Positions 16,567 to 27,064 of a stretch of 64,000 nt of DNA are shown here, in pieces. The first letter of the stretch is position 1. Each line of letters starts with the position of its first letter. The position numbers and the translations under genes were made by a program. Source of the DNA: Actinobacteria bacterium HGW-Actinobacteria-1 (GTDB lineage: Bacteria > Actinomycetota > Coriobacteriia > Anaerosomatales > Anaerosomataceae); assembly GCA_002841355.1 (NCBI GenBank), contig PHFB01000008.1:1-64000 (forward strand), read 5' to 3'. A model generated the notes under the pieces. It made no database searches and was not told the origin of the DNA. It was given only the letters and a program-made list of their open reading frames with translations.

Positions 16567-17610
16567 CTACGGCGCGCCGAGGATGATAGGCTCTCCTGCG
16601 CGGTCGCGTCCGGCTTGCTTCGCGGCGTAGAGCGATTGGTCTGCGGCCGCAAGCAGCCGGTCGAGGCTTCTTGGCAGTGATGCCGGCGGGTCGACGGCCA
16701 CTGCACCGCCCGCGCTGATGCTGAGCGGCACGCGGCGTCCCTCGGCATCCTTCAGGTCGATCATGCGCACTGTCTCCACCATTCGACGAAGCAGCGCAGC
16801 GAACTCCCCGGGCTCGGCTTCGGGCGCGATGATCGCGAACTCATCGCCGCCGTAGCGTACGAGCATGTCCGAGGAGCGAACCGCGGACTTGAGGGCGTCG
16901 GCCACCGCGCAGAGCGCCTTGTCTCCGAAGGTGTGGCCCCGCGCATCGTTCAGGTTCTTGAACAGGTCGATGTCTACGAGTGCGACGCCGAGAGGGCGGC
17001 CGTACCGTGCCGACCATGCCGACCACTGCCGCAGATGGGTGTCGAGTGCGCGGCGGTTGTGGATGCCAGTGAGCGGATCGCGCGTCGCGTAGATTGCAAG
17101 CGCGAGGTTGTCGCGCCAGGTGCGGTTCAGGATGCCGGCGAGAAATGCCGCTAGCGATTGCTCTTCGTAGTGGTGCTCGATGGCTACGATGAGGCGCTGC
17201 AAGTGGGCGGAGTACGCTTCATGCCGCCTGTCGGCGCGTGCGGGTTCCGTGAGGTCGATGAGCTCGCCGAAAATGGGATCGATCATGAAGAACTCGATGC
17301 GCGCGGCGGTAGCGAGCATCTCGTGATCCGTGAGGTCCGCCAGTGCCTCCGGGAGGATATCCTCAAGTTCAGCGCGCAGGCCGGTGAGCCGATCGATCAG
17401 CGCATCGGTGTCGTTCACGAGGTCGGGGAGCAGACCGCGCTCCCAGGCACCCAGCAAGTCGTTCCACCAGCTGACGTGGGTACCTTCCTCGGCCGACATC
17501 TTGGAGAATGTCTTCGCGAGCTCCTTGTTGTCGCAATGCGCAGCCATAACGCCATACGCTCGTTGCGCCAGCAGATCCATCTCTATGCAGAGTTCCAGTA
17601 TCTCGCGCAC
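16567..17610 (-). CDS. Ferritin-like domain fused to GGDEF diguanylate cyclase
   Basis: This 347-residue cytoplasmic protein has an all-helical N-terminal domain (about 1-160) with the pattern of ferritin-like diiron proteins. Candidate ligands are Glu10, Glu42 and His45 (EGTH), Glu106, and Glu145 with His146/His147. The GGDEF domain (about 175-340) has an intact active site at 254-258 (YGGDEF) and an I-site RSSD at 245-248, so it should make c-di-GMP under product inhibition. The start is GTG 17610, five bases after AAAGGA; ATG 17640 is in frame but has no ribosome site. Iron, oxygen or peroxide would be natural signals, but this is an inference. It is divergent from the UPF0280 gene. Confidence 0.88.
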   Translation of the reverse strand: MREILELCIEMDLLAQRAYGVMAAHCDNKELAKTFSKMSAEEGTHVSWWNDLLGAWERGLLPDLVNDTDALIDRLTGLRAELEDILPEALADLTDHEMLATAARIEFFMIDPIFGELIDLTEPARADRRHEAYSAHLQRLIVAIEHHYEEQSLAAFLAGILNRTWRDNLALAIYATRDPLTGIHNRRALDTHLRQWSAWSARYGRPLGVALVDIDLFKNLNDARGHTFGDKALCAVADALKSAVRSSDMLVRYGGDEFAIIAPEAEPGEFAALLRRMVETVRMIDLKDAEGRRVPLSISAGGAVAVDPPASLPRSLDRLLAAADQSLYAAKQAGRDRAGEPIILGAP

Positions 17611-17656
17611 AGAAGTCCTTTCACTCGCTTCATACAGCATATCCCACAGATGCTGG

Positions 17657-17662
17657 TACGAT
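17657..17662 (+). promoter_or_regulatory. Candidate -10 box (TACGAT) for a leaderless UPF0280 transcript
   Basis: TACGAT ends exactly six bases before the ATG at 17669, leaving no room for a ribosome-binding site. A transcript starting at the usual distance would begin at or next to the start codon. Confidence 0.5.
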
Positions 17663-17668
17663 TACCGC

Positions 17669-18403
17669 ATGTCATACGAACCTCGAACATATCGCTCCAT
17701 CATCGACGTTCCCGGCCTTGTCACGTTCGAGGTCGTGCACGCGGAGACGGATCTGCAGATAAGCGCCACGCGCGATCTCACACCGCAGGCCGAGACCCTC
17801 GTACGCGAGCTTCGCGCAGGACTCGAGGCGTACATCGCGGCGAACCCGCGGTTTGCCGAGAGCCACGTGCCGATCGAGGTCGGGCCCGGCGCGCCCAGGC
17901 TTGCCCGCGAGATGGCTGACGCCGCCCGTATCACCGGTGTCGGGCCGATGGCATCGGTTGCCGGTGCATTCGCCGAGGCGGTCGCAGTCGGTCTCTCGGC
18001 CTCGTCTGCCGAGGTCATCGTCGAGAACGGCGGCGACCTGTTCGTCATGGGTGGGCATGATAGGACCGTGCTGCTGTGGGCGGGTGACTCGCCGCTTTCC
18101 GGGCGAGTAGCGCTCATCGTCTCGGCTGCGATGCAGCCGGTCGCCGTGTGCACATCCTCGGCGAGAGTGGGCCCCAGCCTGAGCTACGGCAGCGCGCACG
18201 CGGTCACGATCCTTGCCGAGAACGGTGCGCTCGCGGATGCAGCGGCAAGCGCGGTCGGCAACGTGGTGCACGCACCCGATGACATAGCTCTCGGGCTTGA
18301 ACGCGCGAAGAGCATCCCGGGAGTGCTGGGGGCTGTCATAATCGCTGACGACCGCATCGGCGCCACCGGGCTGGCTCAGCTGGCGCCGGTACAGGGCGGG
18401 TAG
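17669..18403 (+). CDS. UPF0280 (COG2122) family protein, probable sulfide/homocysteine factor
   Basis: This 244-residue protein belongs to UPF0280, distantly related to ApbE flavin transferases. Typical segments are MASVAGAFAEAVAV (about 93-106), ENGGDLF (about 120) and AVCTSSARVGPSLSYG (about 155-170). In Methanosarcina a COG2122 protein supports efficient sulfide assimilation together with COG1900 and NIL-ferredoxin proteins, whose homologues open this window, so a shared pathway is likely. The ATG is only six bases after a -10-like TACGAT and has no ribosome site, suggesting a leaderless message. A DUF2469 gene follows after 41 bases. Confidence 0.85.
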   Translation: MSYEPRTYRSIIDVPGLVTFEVVHAETDLQISATRDLTPQAETLVRELRAGLEAYIAANPRFAESHVPIEVGPGAPRLAREMADAARITGVGPMASVAGAFAEAVAVGLSASSAEVIVENGGDLFVMGGHDRTVLLWAGDSPLSGRVALIVSAAMQPVAVCTSSARVGPSLSYGSAHAVTILAENGALADAAASAVGNVVHAPDDIALGLERAKSIPGVLGAVIIADDRIGATGLAQLAPVQGG

Positions 18404-18444
18404 GATTACACACGGGCCCACGTGCCCGAGACGGAAGGGGCAAC

Positions 18445-20855
<2,411 letters not shown>

Positions 20856-20872
20856 TCGCTGTCGGGGCTCGC

Positions 20873-23800
20873 CTAGCGCAGGGCGTTCCTGATCATATCG
20901 AGCGTTGTCTCAGAGATTGCTGCAGCGCCGCCGAATACCCTGCACTCGGTCACCTCGAGCCGCATTTCATGCAACGCGTTCGCAGTTGCCGAGGGAAGCG
21001 AGTCCTGCTTCGTCAGGAGCATGACTCCACCATCGAGACCGACCGTGCATCCACCTGCAAGAGCGTCGGGGAGTGATGACGTCACGCCGACAAGCGAGTA
21101 GTTGAGCCACCCCCGCGAAACCGATTCACGGCTGATGGCGACGGCGGTGGCGTAGCGGTCGGCGCCCGACCATCGTTCCGCGTCAAGTGTGCTTCTGACT
21201 TGCTCCGAAACAGCAGCGGGCCCGCCAGCGAGGTAGATCTTCGAAGGATCAAGATCCGAGAGGACAGCTCGTGTGTCTGTAGGTACCGCATCGCTCGCGA
21301 CAAGCAGAATCGGAGCTCCCTGGGCTGCCGCAAGCGGGCTGAGCGAGAGTGCATCGACGAAGTTCTTTGGATTCGAGCCGTTCGCCACTAAAGCGAAGTC
21401 GGCCATCTCGTCGCCTCGCTCGCGTTTCATCTCTCGGGCTACTGCGGCAGCCGTGGCGTACCGGTTGGGTCCGGCTGTTCTGGTCACCTCGGCAACACCG
21501 TCGATTGCGCGCAGCGCCGTTTCGCATTCGGTGGACACTGCGGCGGGTCCACCGACTACATGCACACATACGCCGTCAGGCATCGCGTCGATGGCGTCGG
21601 TTACTGCCGATGGTAGGGAGGTGCCTCTGACAAGGAGCAAGGGCGCATCGTACGTCCACGCAAGGCCAGCAGCCGAGAGGGGGTCGGGAATGGAACGATC
21701 TTCGCCGCTTGCGATGATGACGTCGGTCACGCCCGTCCAGTCCGGGAATGCGTTCTTGGCGACCGCTACCGCGGTCTCGAAGCGGGTGGGGCCGCTGCTG
21801 CGCGCCGGCGTGACCGCCGCTCCCACTCCGAAATCGACGGTAGCGCTCTCGCCATAGCCGAGGGTGATTCCCTCGGCACGTTGTGCCGTGGGCTGGTCGC
21901 CGTTGAATTCGCTGACGAAGCCGTCGGCTGGAACGACCTCTACGCGGTATTCACCCTTCAAGAGGCCGGATTTGGTGTACGTTCCGTCGGTTGTGGTCGT
22001 CGTACTCGCCGAGACCAGCCACGTAGCCGCTTGGTTGTTGTAACGGTAGAAGTCGATCCGGGCACCAGCCAGGGGATCGCCTGAGTCCGTCGACGTGACG
22101 GTGCCATTGAACGAGCACGGGCGCCCGACGTCGCACGTGATCGATACAGGCCGGTCGGTCAGGACAATGTCGGTTGCGCCCTCGAGTGTCGGCCAGCCAG
22201 AGTAGAATTCGGATGCGATTCCAGTCGTAGGCGGGCTGATGAATCCGACCCGGTAGCGACCCGGTGTCAGGTTCCCGAATTCCATCTTGCCGTCCCTGCC
22301 GTTGCCGCCGCCACGGCAGACCCATCCGTCGGCGGTGAGCGCCCAGAGGAACACGCTCGCTTCGGGCTCGAAGCTGTCTCCTTCGACCGAGACCGCGCAC
22401 TTGATCGCGAGTCGTGCGGTCAGCGCACCGTTGATGCTGGGCGTCGTGTTGCCCGCCGCTACGGTCACGTTGGAGCCGACGTAGAACTCGAGGGTCTCCT
22501 CGGGTGTGATGCCGTTGTATGCCTGGGTGCCCCAATCTGCGGCGGGGTCGCTGAAGACGACGTGGTACGTGCCTGGATAGAGGCCTCCCAGACTGTAGGT
22601 GCCATCGGCTGCTGTCGTGGTGACCGGTAGCATCACAACCGGATATTGCGGACTCAGCATCCAGGCCACTTGGACTTGGATTCCAGCGATTGCCGTCCCC
22701 GTGGCTTTCGACACGACTCTGCCAGAAATCCGCCCGGCGCGTTTCATATCCGAGTCTGCACGCGACACCGTGTCAATAGAGGCGGTGACGCGAGATGATA
22801 GCTCCCAGCCCCAGGGGGTTGACGGATAGAACTGGGTTGCATATGTGCCCGCGCCGTCCGTGAAGCGAACTACATAGAATCCACTTGGCACCTCGTTGAA
22901 GCGGTATGTACCGGAGGCGTCGGTGGTGGTCGTGGCAAGGACGGCGCCCACGTTGAGAGCGGATTCGAGCGACACCCCGATGTTCGACAGAGGTGAGCGA
23001 GTCACAGAGTCCCGGACGACTCCGGTGATGGCACCCTTGCTGCCGATGAGTTGCGCGGTCACCGTCGTGGTCGTCGCATCTCTCACCGTGATCGAGGTAC
23101 CTGAAGTGAACGAGGTGACGCCGGAGTAGTACTGGTCGGGAAGCTTCCCCGAGGGGTCATGGAAGCCGAGGCGGTACGCGCCAGCGAATAGGTGCGGGAA
23201 CGCGAAGTGTCCGTTCGCGTCGCTGGTGGTGGTGTCCCACTCGTACCAGTCGCCGAAATCCGAACCGTAGAGCGTTACCTCGACTCCTGCAACGGCCGCG
23301 CCTGACATCTTGAGCGTGGTCGTTCCGGCGATCTCTCCACGCCGCGTCAGCGCTGCATCGACTCCAGTTTGCACTCCTGCTGCGGCCACCGTCACGTCAG
23401 TGGCAGAGAGTACGCCATCCTTGGCGTTGTCATAGAACTCGTCGACGAAGACCTCGTTGGGGTCCCAGAATTCAACGCGGTACGTTCCGCCTTCAAGTCC
23501 GCCGATGCTGTAGGCGCCGTCAGCGCCCGTGGTGGCGAACGACACTGGCCACCAGTCTTCGTAGTCCGCGTCATACGCGTACGCGGTCACTTCGATATCT
23601 GGCAATGGTGCAGTGCCGATCTCGGCAGTGACGGTTCCGGAGATATGACTCGCCGTAGCCAGGATGATGTCTGTGTCCGCCCTTGTCTCACCAGCGGCGA
23701 CAGTGATTGACGTCGCATCGTCGATGTGTCGAGTCGATGGGAAGTAGCGTTCGACATATGCCCCATCGACATCGAAGGCGCTGATCCGATATGTCCCGGC

Positions 23801-24676
23801 AGACAGCCCGTCGACGCTGTACATCCCCGACTCGTCGGACTCGGCCCATTCGACGGGTGTCCATTCCCCGGCGCCAGCATCGTATTGCCAGGCTGTGATC
23901 CACGCGCAAGGGACGCCGTTCTCGCCGACCGCATCAAGCACGCGCCCAGTGATGTGTGCAGCGGGTTCGAGGGTGATGTTTCGATCAGAGACCGCATACA
24001 CGGTCGTCAGCGATACATTCGTTGCGGTCTCGATGCTCAAGGCGTTCAGATAGAACTGGCGCGCGAACTGCCCGTCCGGGTCGGCGAACTCCAGTCTGTA
24101 GGTACCTCGGGGGAGTCCGCCGATGGCGTACGTCCCGTCGGTGGCGACTGCAGCGCTTCTCACAGGCAGCCACATGTACCAGTTTACGTCGAACAGCCAC
24201 GCGGTGACCTCGACGCCTTCGGTGCTGCTACCGTCGGATGCAGCCACGGTTCCTGAAATGTGCCGGGCCGTTGTGAGGACGGCGTCGATGCCTGTGACCG
24301 GAACGTCTGCAACTTCGATCACGTCCCAATCCTCGAACACGCTGCGGTTGTTGTACGCCTCTGAGACGTAGGAGCCCGTCGGGTCATCGAACAGGACGGC
24401 ATACTCGCCGGGCGCAACGTCGACGAGAACGTACTGTCCATCGGCGTCGGTCGTCGCCCATTGAGACTCGATGATTTCGCCATCGGGCGCATCGAGTCGG
24501 AGCAGTGTGACGGCTATGTCGGGCAGGGGTGTCCCCGGAATGTCGGAGGTGACACGGCCGGATATGCTTGGCGTTGCAGCGAGTGCGGGTGTCGCGATGA
24601 GCGCTATGCAGGCAACAATTGTGAGGAGTACCGTGAATCTCAGGGCGCGAAACAGCGTCACTGCCCGTGTCTGCAT
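20873..24676 (-). CDS. Giant secreted protein: nine CnaB-like repeats plus three CWB2 repeats
   Basis: This 1,267-residue exported protein has a Sec signal peptide (cleavage near ATPALA-A, residue 33) and nine tandem beta-sandwich repeats of about 95-110 residues, of carboxypeptidase-regulatory/CnaB type (about 35-930). Each begins with a motif such as ISGTV or ITGRV and contains DGTYSIGGL-like turns. Three C-terminal cell-wall-binding-repeat-2 units (about 945-1267) carry GPTRFETAVAVA, GPNRYATAAAVA and GADRYATAVAIS. CWB2 modules hold proteins to the wall through secondary polymers, so this is probably a stalk-like adhesin or surface-layer protein. GGGGGGAG lies just upstream of the ATG. No sortase motif or enzymatic domain is seen. 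Confidence 0.93.
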   Translation of the reverse strand: MQTRAVTLFRALRFTVLLTIVACIALIATPALAATPSISGRVTSDIPGTPLPDIAVTLLRLDAPDGEIIESQWATTDADGQYVLVDVAPGEYAVLFDDPTGSYVSEAYNNRSVFEDWDVIEVADVPVTGIDAVLTTARHISGTVAASDGSSTEGVEVTAWLFDVNWYMWLPVRSAAVATDGTYAIGGLPRGTYRLEFADPDGQFARQFYLNALSIETATNVSLTTVYAVSDRNITLEPAAHITGRVLDAVGENGVPCAWITAWQYDAGAGEWTPVEWAESDESGMYSVDGLSAGTYRISAFDVDGAYVERYFPSTRHIDDATSITVAAGETRADTDIILATASHISGTVTAEIGTAPLPDIEVTAYAYDADYEDWWPVSFATTGADGAYSIGGLEGGTYRVEFWDPNEVFVDEFYDNAKDGVLSATDVTVAAAGVQTGVDAALTRRGEIAGTTTLKMSGAAVAGVEVTLYGSDFGDWYEWDTTTSDANGHFAFPHLFAGAYRLGFHDPSGKLPDQYYSGVTSFTSGTSITVRDATTTTVTAQLIGSKGAITGVVRDSVTRSPLSNIGVSLESALNVGAVLATTTTDASGTYRFNEVPSGFYVVRFTDGAGTYATQFYPSTPWGWELSSRVTASIDTVSRADSDMKRAGRISGRVVSKATGTAIAGIQVQVAWMLSPQYPVVMLPVTTTAADGTYSLGGLYPGTYHVVFSDPAADWGTQAYNGITPEETLEFYVGSNVTVAAGNTTPSINGALTARLAIKCAVSVEGDSFEPEASVFLWALTADGWVCRGGGNGRDGKMEFGNLTPGRYRVGFISPPTTGIASEFYSGWPTLEGATDIVLTDRPVSITCDVGRPCSFNGTVTSTDSGDPLAGARIDFYRYNNQAATWLVSASTTTTTDGTYTKSGLLKGEYRVEVVPADGFVSEFNGDQPTAQRAEGITLGYGESATVDFGVGAAVTPARSSGPTRFETAVAVAKNAFPDWTGVTDVIIASGEDRSIPDPLSAAGLAWTYDAPLLLVRGTSLPSAVTDAIDAMPDGVCVHVVGGPAAVSTECETALRAIDGVAEVTRTAGPNRYATAAAVAREMKRERGDEMADFALVANGSNPKNFVDALSLSPLAAAQGAPILLVASDAVPTDTRAVLSDLDPSKIYLAGGPAAVSEQVRSTLDAERWSGADRYATAVAISRESVSRGWLNYSLVGVTSSLPDALAGGCTVGLDGGVMLLTKQDSLPSATANALHEMRLEVTECRVFGGAAAISETTLDMIRNALR

Positions 24677-24772
24677 TTATCTCCCCCCAGAGTGACCACG
24701 ACGTGACCAGTATCCACAACGGCGATGGGCGTCGCAAGGCGCGAGCACCTCGGCGAGGCAATCGCTTCAGGT

Positions 24773-24778
24773 TATGAT
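24773..24778 (+). promoter_or_regulatory. Candidate -10 box (TATGAT) before the CPBP protease pair
   Basis: TATGAT lies 32 bases before the TTG start at 24811, in the divergent gap with the giant CWB2 gene. No clear -35 box is visible. Confidence 0.45.
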
Positions 24779-24810
24779 TGGCGGAGCCCGTCCGACTTAA
24801 GGGAGGCGTC

Positions 24811-25662
24811 TTGAGCGCAGAGAGCGGTGACCTGCTTCCGCCACCACCGGTACCGCCGCTTCTAGGCCAGCCGCCGATGTCTGCGCCCGCGGGCATGGTG
24901 GCACCACAGCACGACGTGCGCGCCATCGACTTCGGCGGGCATAAGGGAACCCCGCTCACGCCGGTCGGCTGGCCCTGGCCGTTGATGTTCGTGCTGGTCG
25001 CCGTTGCTGTCGCTTCGACGTACGGCGGCTCGTGGATCGCGTACCGTTCCGGCATCTTGCGGGATATGACGCCGGATACTCGCGCGATAGCTCTGACCAT
25101 GATCATCTTCCTGCAGTACCTCCCTGCGATCGTGGTCGCATTCCTCTGGGCGCGCGGACGAGGCGTTGGATTCTCGGAGGCCTTCGTCGTGCGCCGATTC
25201 AAGCTCGGGGCCGGCATTGGCATGGCGATCGGACTCGCTGTCGTAGGTCGCATGCTTGGCGTGCAGTACGCCATCTTCATGAACCGACTCGGTGTGGTGG
25301 CCCCCCAGACGCCTGATATCACACGGCTGTTCCCGGCATCGCCCATCGGCGTGATGGCGACGATCCTCACCGCCGTTGTCATCGCTCCGCTTGCCGAGGA
25401 GACGATCTTCCGTGGCGTCGTGTTCCCGGGTCTTCGCGAACGTTGGGGACAGATTGCCGGGCTCGTCGTGTCCTCGGCGCTCTTCGCGCTCATTCACTTC
25501 CAGTGGTACCAGTTCGTTCCGATCTTCCTGCTTGGTGTCCTCCTCGCGTGGGTCACCTCAGCGACCCGCTCGATCTGGCCGGCCATCATGTGCCACGCGG
25601 CGTTCAACGGATCCGGCGTAGCGCTGCTGTACCTTCTCCGGGCGCTGAGGGTGGGCGGATGA
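24811..25662 (+). CDS. CPBP-family intramembrane metalloprotease
   Basis: This 283-residue membrane protein of the CPBP/Abi (Rce1-like) family has a proline-rich N-terminus (about 10-35) and about eight hydrophobic segments. The catalytic motifs are present: EETIFRG (EExxxR, about residue 197), the FxxxH-type motif at FALIHFQWYQF (about 232) and HAAFNGSG (about 265). Family members cleave prenylated proteins, process peptides or give bacteriocin immunity; the substrate here is unknown. The TTG start at 24811 is set by AAGGGAGG four bases before it. Its stop overlaps the ATG of a second CPBP protein by four bases. Confidence 0.88.
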   Translation: MSAESGDLLPPPPVPPLLGQPPMSAPAGMVAPQHDVRAIDFGGHKGTPLTPVGWPWPLMFVLVAVAVASTYGGSWIAYRSGILRDMTPDTRAIALTMIIFLQYLPAIVVAFLWARGRGVGFSEAFVVRRFKLGAGIGMAIGLAVVGRMLGVQYAIFMNRLGVVAPQTPDITRLFPASPIGVMATILTAVVIAPLAEETIFRGVVFPGLRERWGQIAGLVVSSALFALIHFQWYQFVPIFLLGVLLAWVTSATRSIWPAIMCHAAFNGSGVALLYLLRALRVGG

Positions 25663-26669
25663 CATCACGGGCACGGCTCGTTTTGAACCCGAGGGCGTGC
25701 GATCGTTGCGGTCGGTGCCTCCCCGCGTGCGATCAGAACGCGATCCGCGTCGGCCGGGCGTACATCATGGTCGACTGGAGCCGCTGCGATGGCTGTATGA
25801 AGTGCGTTCGTGCCTGCGACAGGGGCGCGATCGGTAGCGCTGCCACCGATGCCGCGACCCGCGCGCGTAGCGCGACTCACGCGAAGGCCGTCGCGCCGGT
25901 GAAGTCCACAGCGGCTGCCACGCCTCGCGCTCTCTCGGCGCATTCGGTCACCGTCGGCGGGTTCACCTGGACGATACTCGAGGCCGCGGCGATGCTCTCG
26001 GTCACGTTCGCGGCGTTCATGGTGAAGGAGCTCTTCCTGGCGAGCGATGTGGTGCGGGCGCTCCCTTCCGAGGTGGTCGTGGGCGCGCGAGCGTTCGCAC
26101 TCGCCATCTACTATGCCGTGCAGGTCGTTCTACTTCGGTACCTGGTGCGCCGGCGGGACGGTTCTTTCGGCGATTCGCTCGGGCTCACGCGGCAGCACGA
26201 GTCCGCAGGGGATATCGCGACGTCGATCGGACTGGTCGCCGGCGGTCTTGTGGCCACCCGCGTCATCGCCACCGTGTACAGCATGATCACGCGCTCGCTC
26301 GATCTTATGCCGAGTGCGGGTGCCGACACGATCACGCACGTGTTCGGTACGTCGGTCGGTGGGCTCGCGCTTGCCGCTGTAATGCTGGTGCTCATCGGTC
26401 CCTTCGTCGAGGAGTGCGTCTTCCGGGGGGCGCTCATGCGAGGCCTGGAAGCGCGCATCGGTGCGTGGCCGGCGATCATCACGCAGGCCGTGTTGTTCGC
26501 GGCGTTCCATCGCTCGTGGTGGCTGCTCTTCCCGATGACGGTGCTGGGCGTTGCGCTCGGCTGGCTCGCGCACGAGCGAAAGAGCTTGTGGCCCGCGATC
26601 GCCCTTCACGCGGCGTACAACTCGCTGACTGTCGGTGCGGTCGTCTGGCTATCGCGCGGCGTAGGGTAA
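25659..26669 (+). CDS. Ferredoxin domain fused to CPBP intramembrane protease
   Basis: In this 336-residue protein a cytoplasmic 2[4Fe-4S] ferredoxin module (about 1-55; CDRCGRCLPACDQ and CDGCMKCVRACDRG) is joined by an Ala-rich linker (about 60-95) to a CPBP-type multispanning protease domain (about 100-336). The protease motifs are kept: VEECVFRG (about residue 252), AAFHRSWW (about 285) and HAAYNSL (about 318). Iron-sulfur clusters on a CPBP protease are unusual and suggest redox gating or electron-dependent assembly. It overlaps the upstream paralogue by four bases, so the two may form a pair. All eight cluster cysteines are present. Confidence 0.88.
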   Translation: MTSRARLVLNPRACDRCGRCLPACDQNAIRVGRAYIMVDWSRCDGCMKCVRACDRGAIGSAATDAATRARSATHAKAVAPVKSTAAATPRALSAHSVTVGGFTWTILEAAAMLSVTFAAFMVKELFLASDVVRALPSEVVVGARAFALAIYYAVQVVLLRYLVRRRDGSFGDSLGLTRQHESAGDIATSIGLVAGGLVATRVIATVYSMITRSLDLMPSAGADTITHVFGTSVGGLALAAVMLVLIGPFVEECVFRGALMRGLEARIGAWPAIITQAVLFAAFHRSWWLLFPMTVLGVALGWLAHERKSLWPAIALHAAYNSLTVGAVVWLSRGVG

Positions 26670-26715
26670 CTCGATCCGAGTCACGCAACACGGCGCGCTC
26701 GACCGTTCGTTGCCG

Positions 26716-26721
26716 TAGAAT
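26716..26721 (+). promoter_or_regulatory. Candidate -10 box (TAGAAT) of gatC-gatA
   Basis: TAGAAT lies 36 bases before the gatC ATG. The same hexamer with similar flanks (GTAGAAT or GGTAGAAT) precedes gatB at 30539. Confidence 0.5.
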
Positions 26722-26757
26722 ACTGAGGTCAGTCGCACGTCGAAAGGACGACCCCGC

Positions 26758-27060
26758 ATGTCCATCTCGGAAGCTGATGTCCGCCACGTGGCGATGCTCG
26801 CCCGTCTCGCACTGTCAGACGAGCAGGTGAGCCGTCTTCAGGGCGAGCTGAACTCTATCCTTGGCAACATCGAGAAGATGCAGGAACTCGACCTTGAAGG
26901 TGTCGAGCCCACATCGCACTCCATTCCGCTTCGTAACGCCACCCGCCCCGACGTCGTCAAGCCGGGCTTGCCGCGCGAGTTGGCGCTTCTGAATGCACCC
27001 GAGGCCGAGAACGGCGCGTTCGTTATTCCGCGCATAGTCGGCGCGGAAGAGGGGGCGTGA
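26758..27060 (+). CDS. gatC: Asp-tRNA(Asn)/Glu-tRNA(Gln) amidotransferase subunit C
   Basis: This 100-residue subunit wraps between GatA and GatB and stabilises the amidotransferase that turns Glu-tRNA(Gln), or Asp-tRNA(Asn), into the correctly charged form. Family signatures are VRHVAMLARLALSDEQ, LNSILGNIEKMQELDLEGVEPT and LRNATRPDVV. The ATG follows GAAAGGA with normal spacing. gatA begins four bases after its stop. The catalytic partner gatB is not next in line but 2 kb downstream, beyond a surface-protein gene. Confidence 0.95.
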   Translation: MSISEADVRHVAMLARLALSDEQVSRLQGELNSILGNIEKMQELDLEGVEPTSHSIPLRNATRPDVVKPGLPRELALLNAPEAENGAFVIPRIVGAEEGA

Positions 27061-27064
27061 CGCC

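Noticed and set aside
20873-24676. Tandem DNA repeat array or CRISPR-like structure in the giant surface gene
   Set aside because: The repeats are at the protein level (about 100 residues each) with diverged DNA, and there is no short direct-repeat and spacer pattern.
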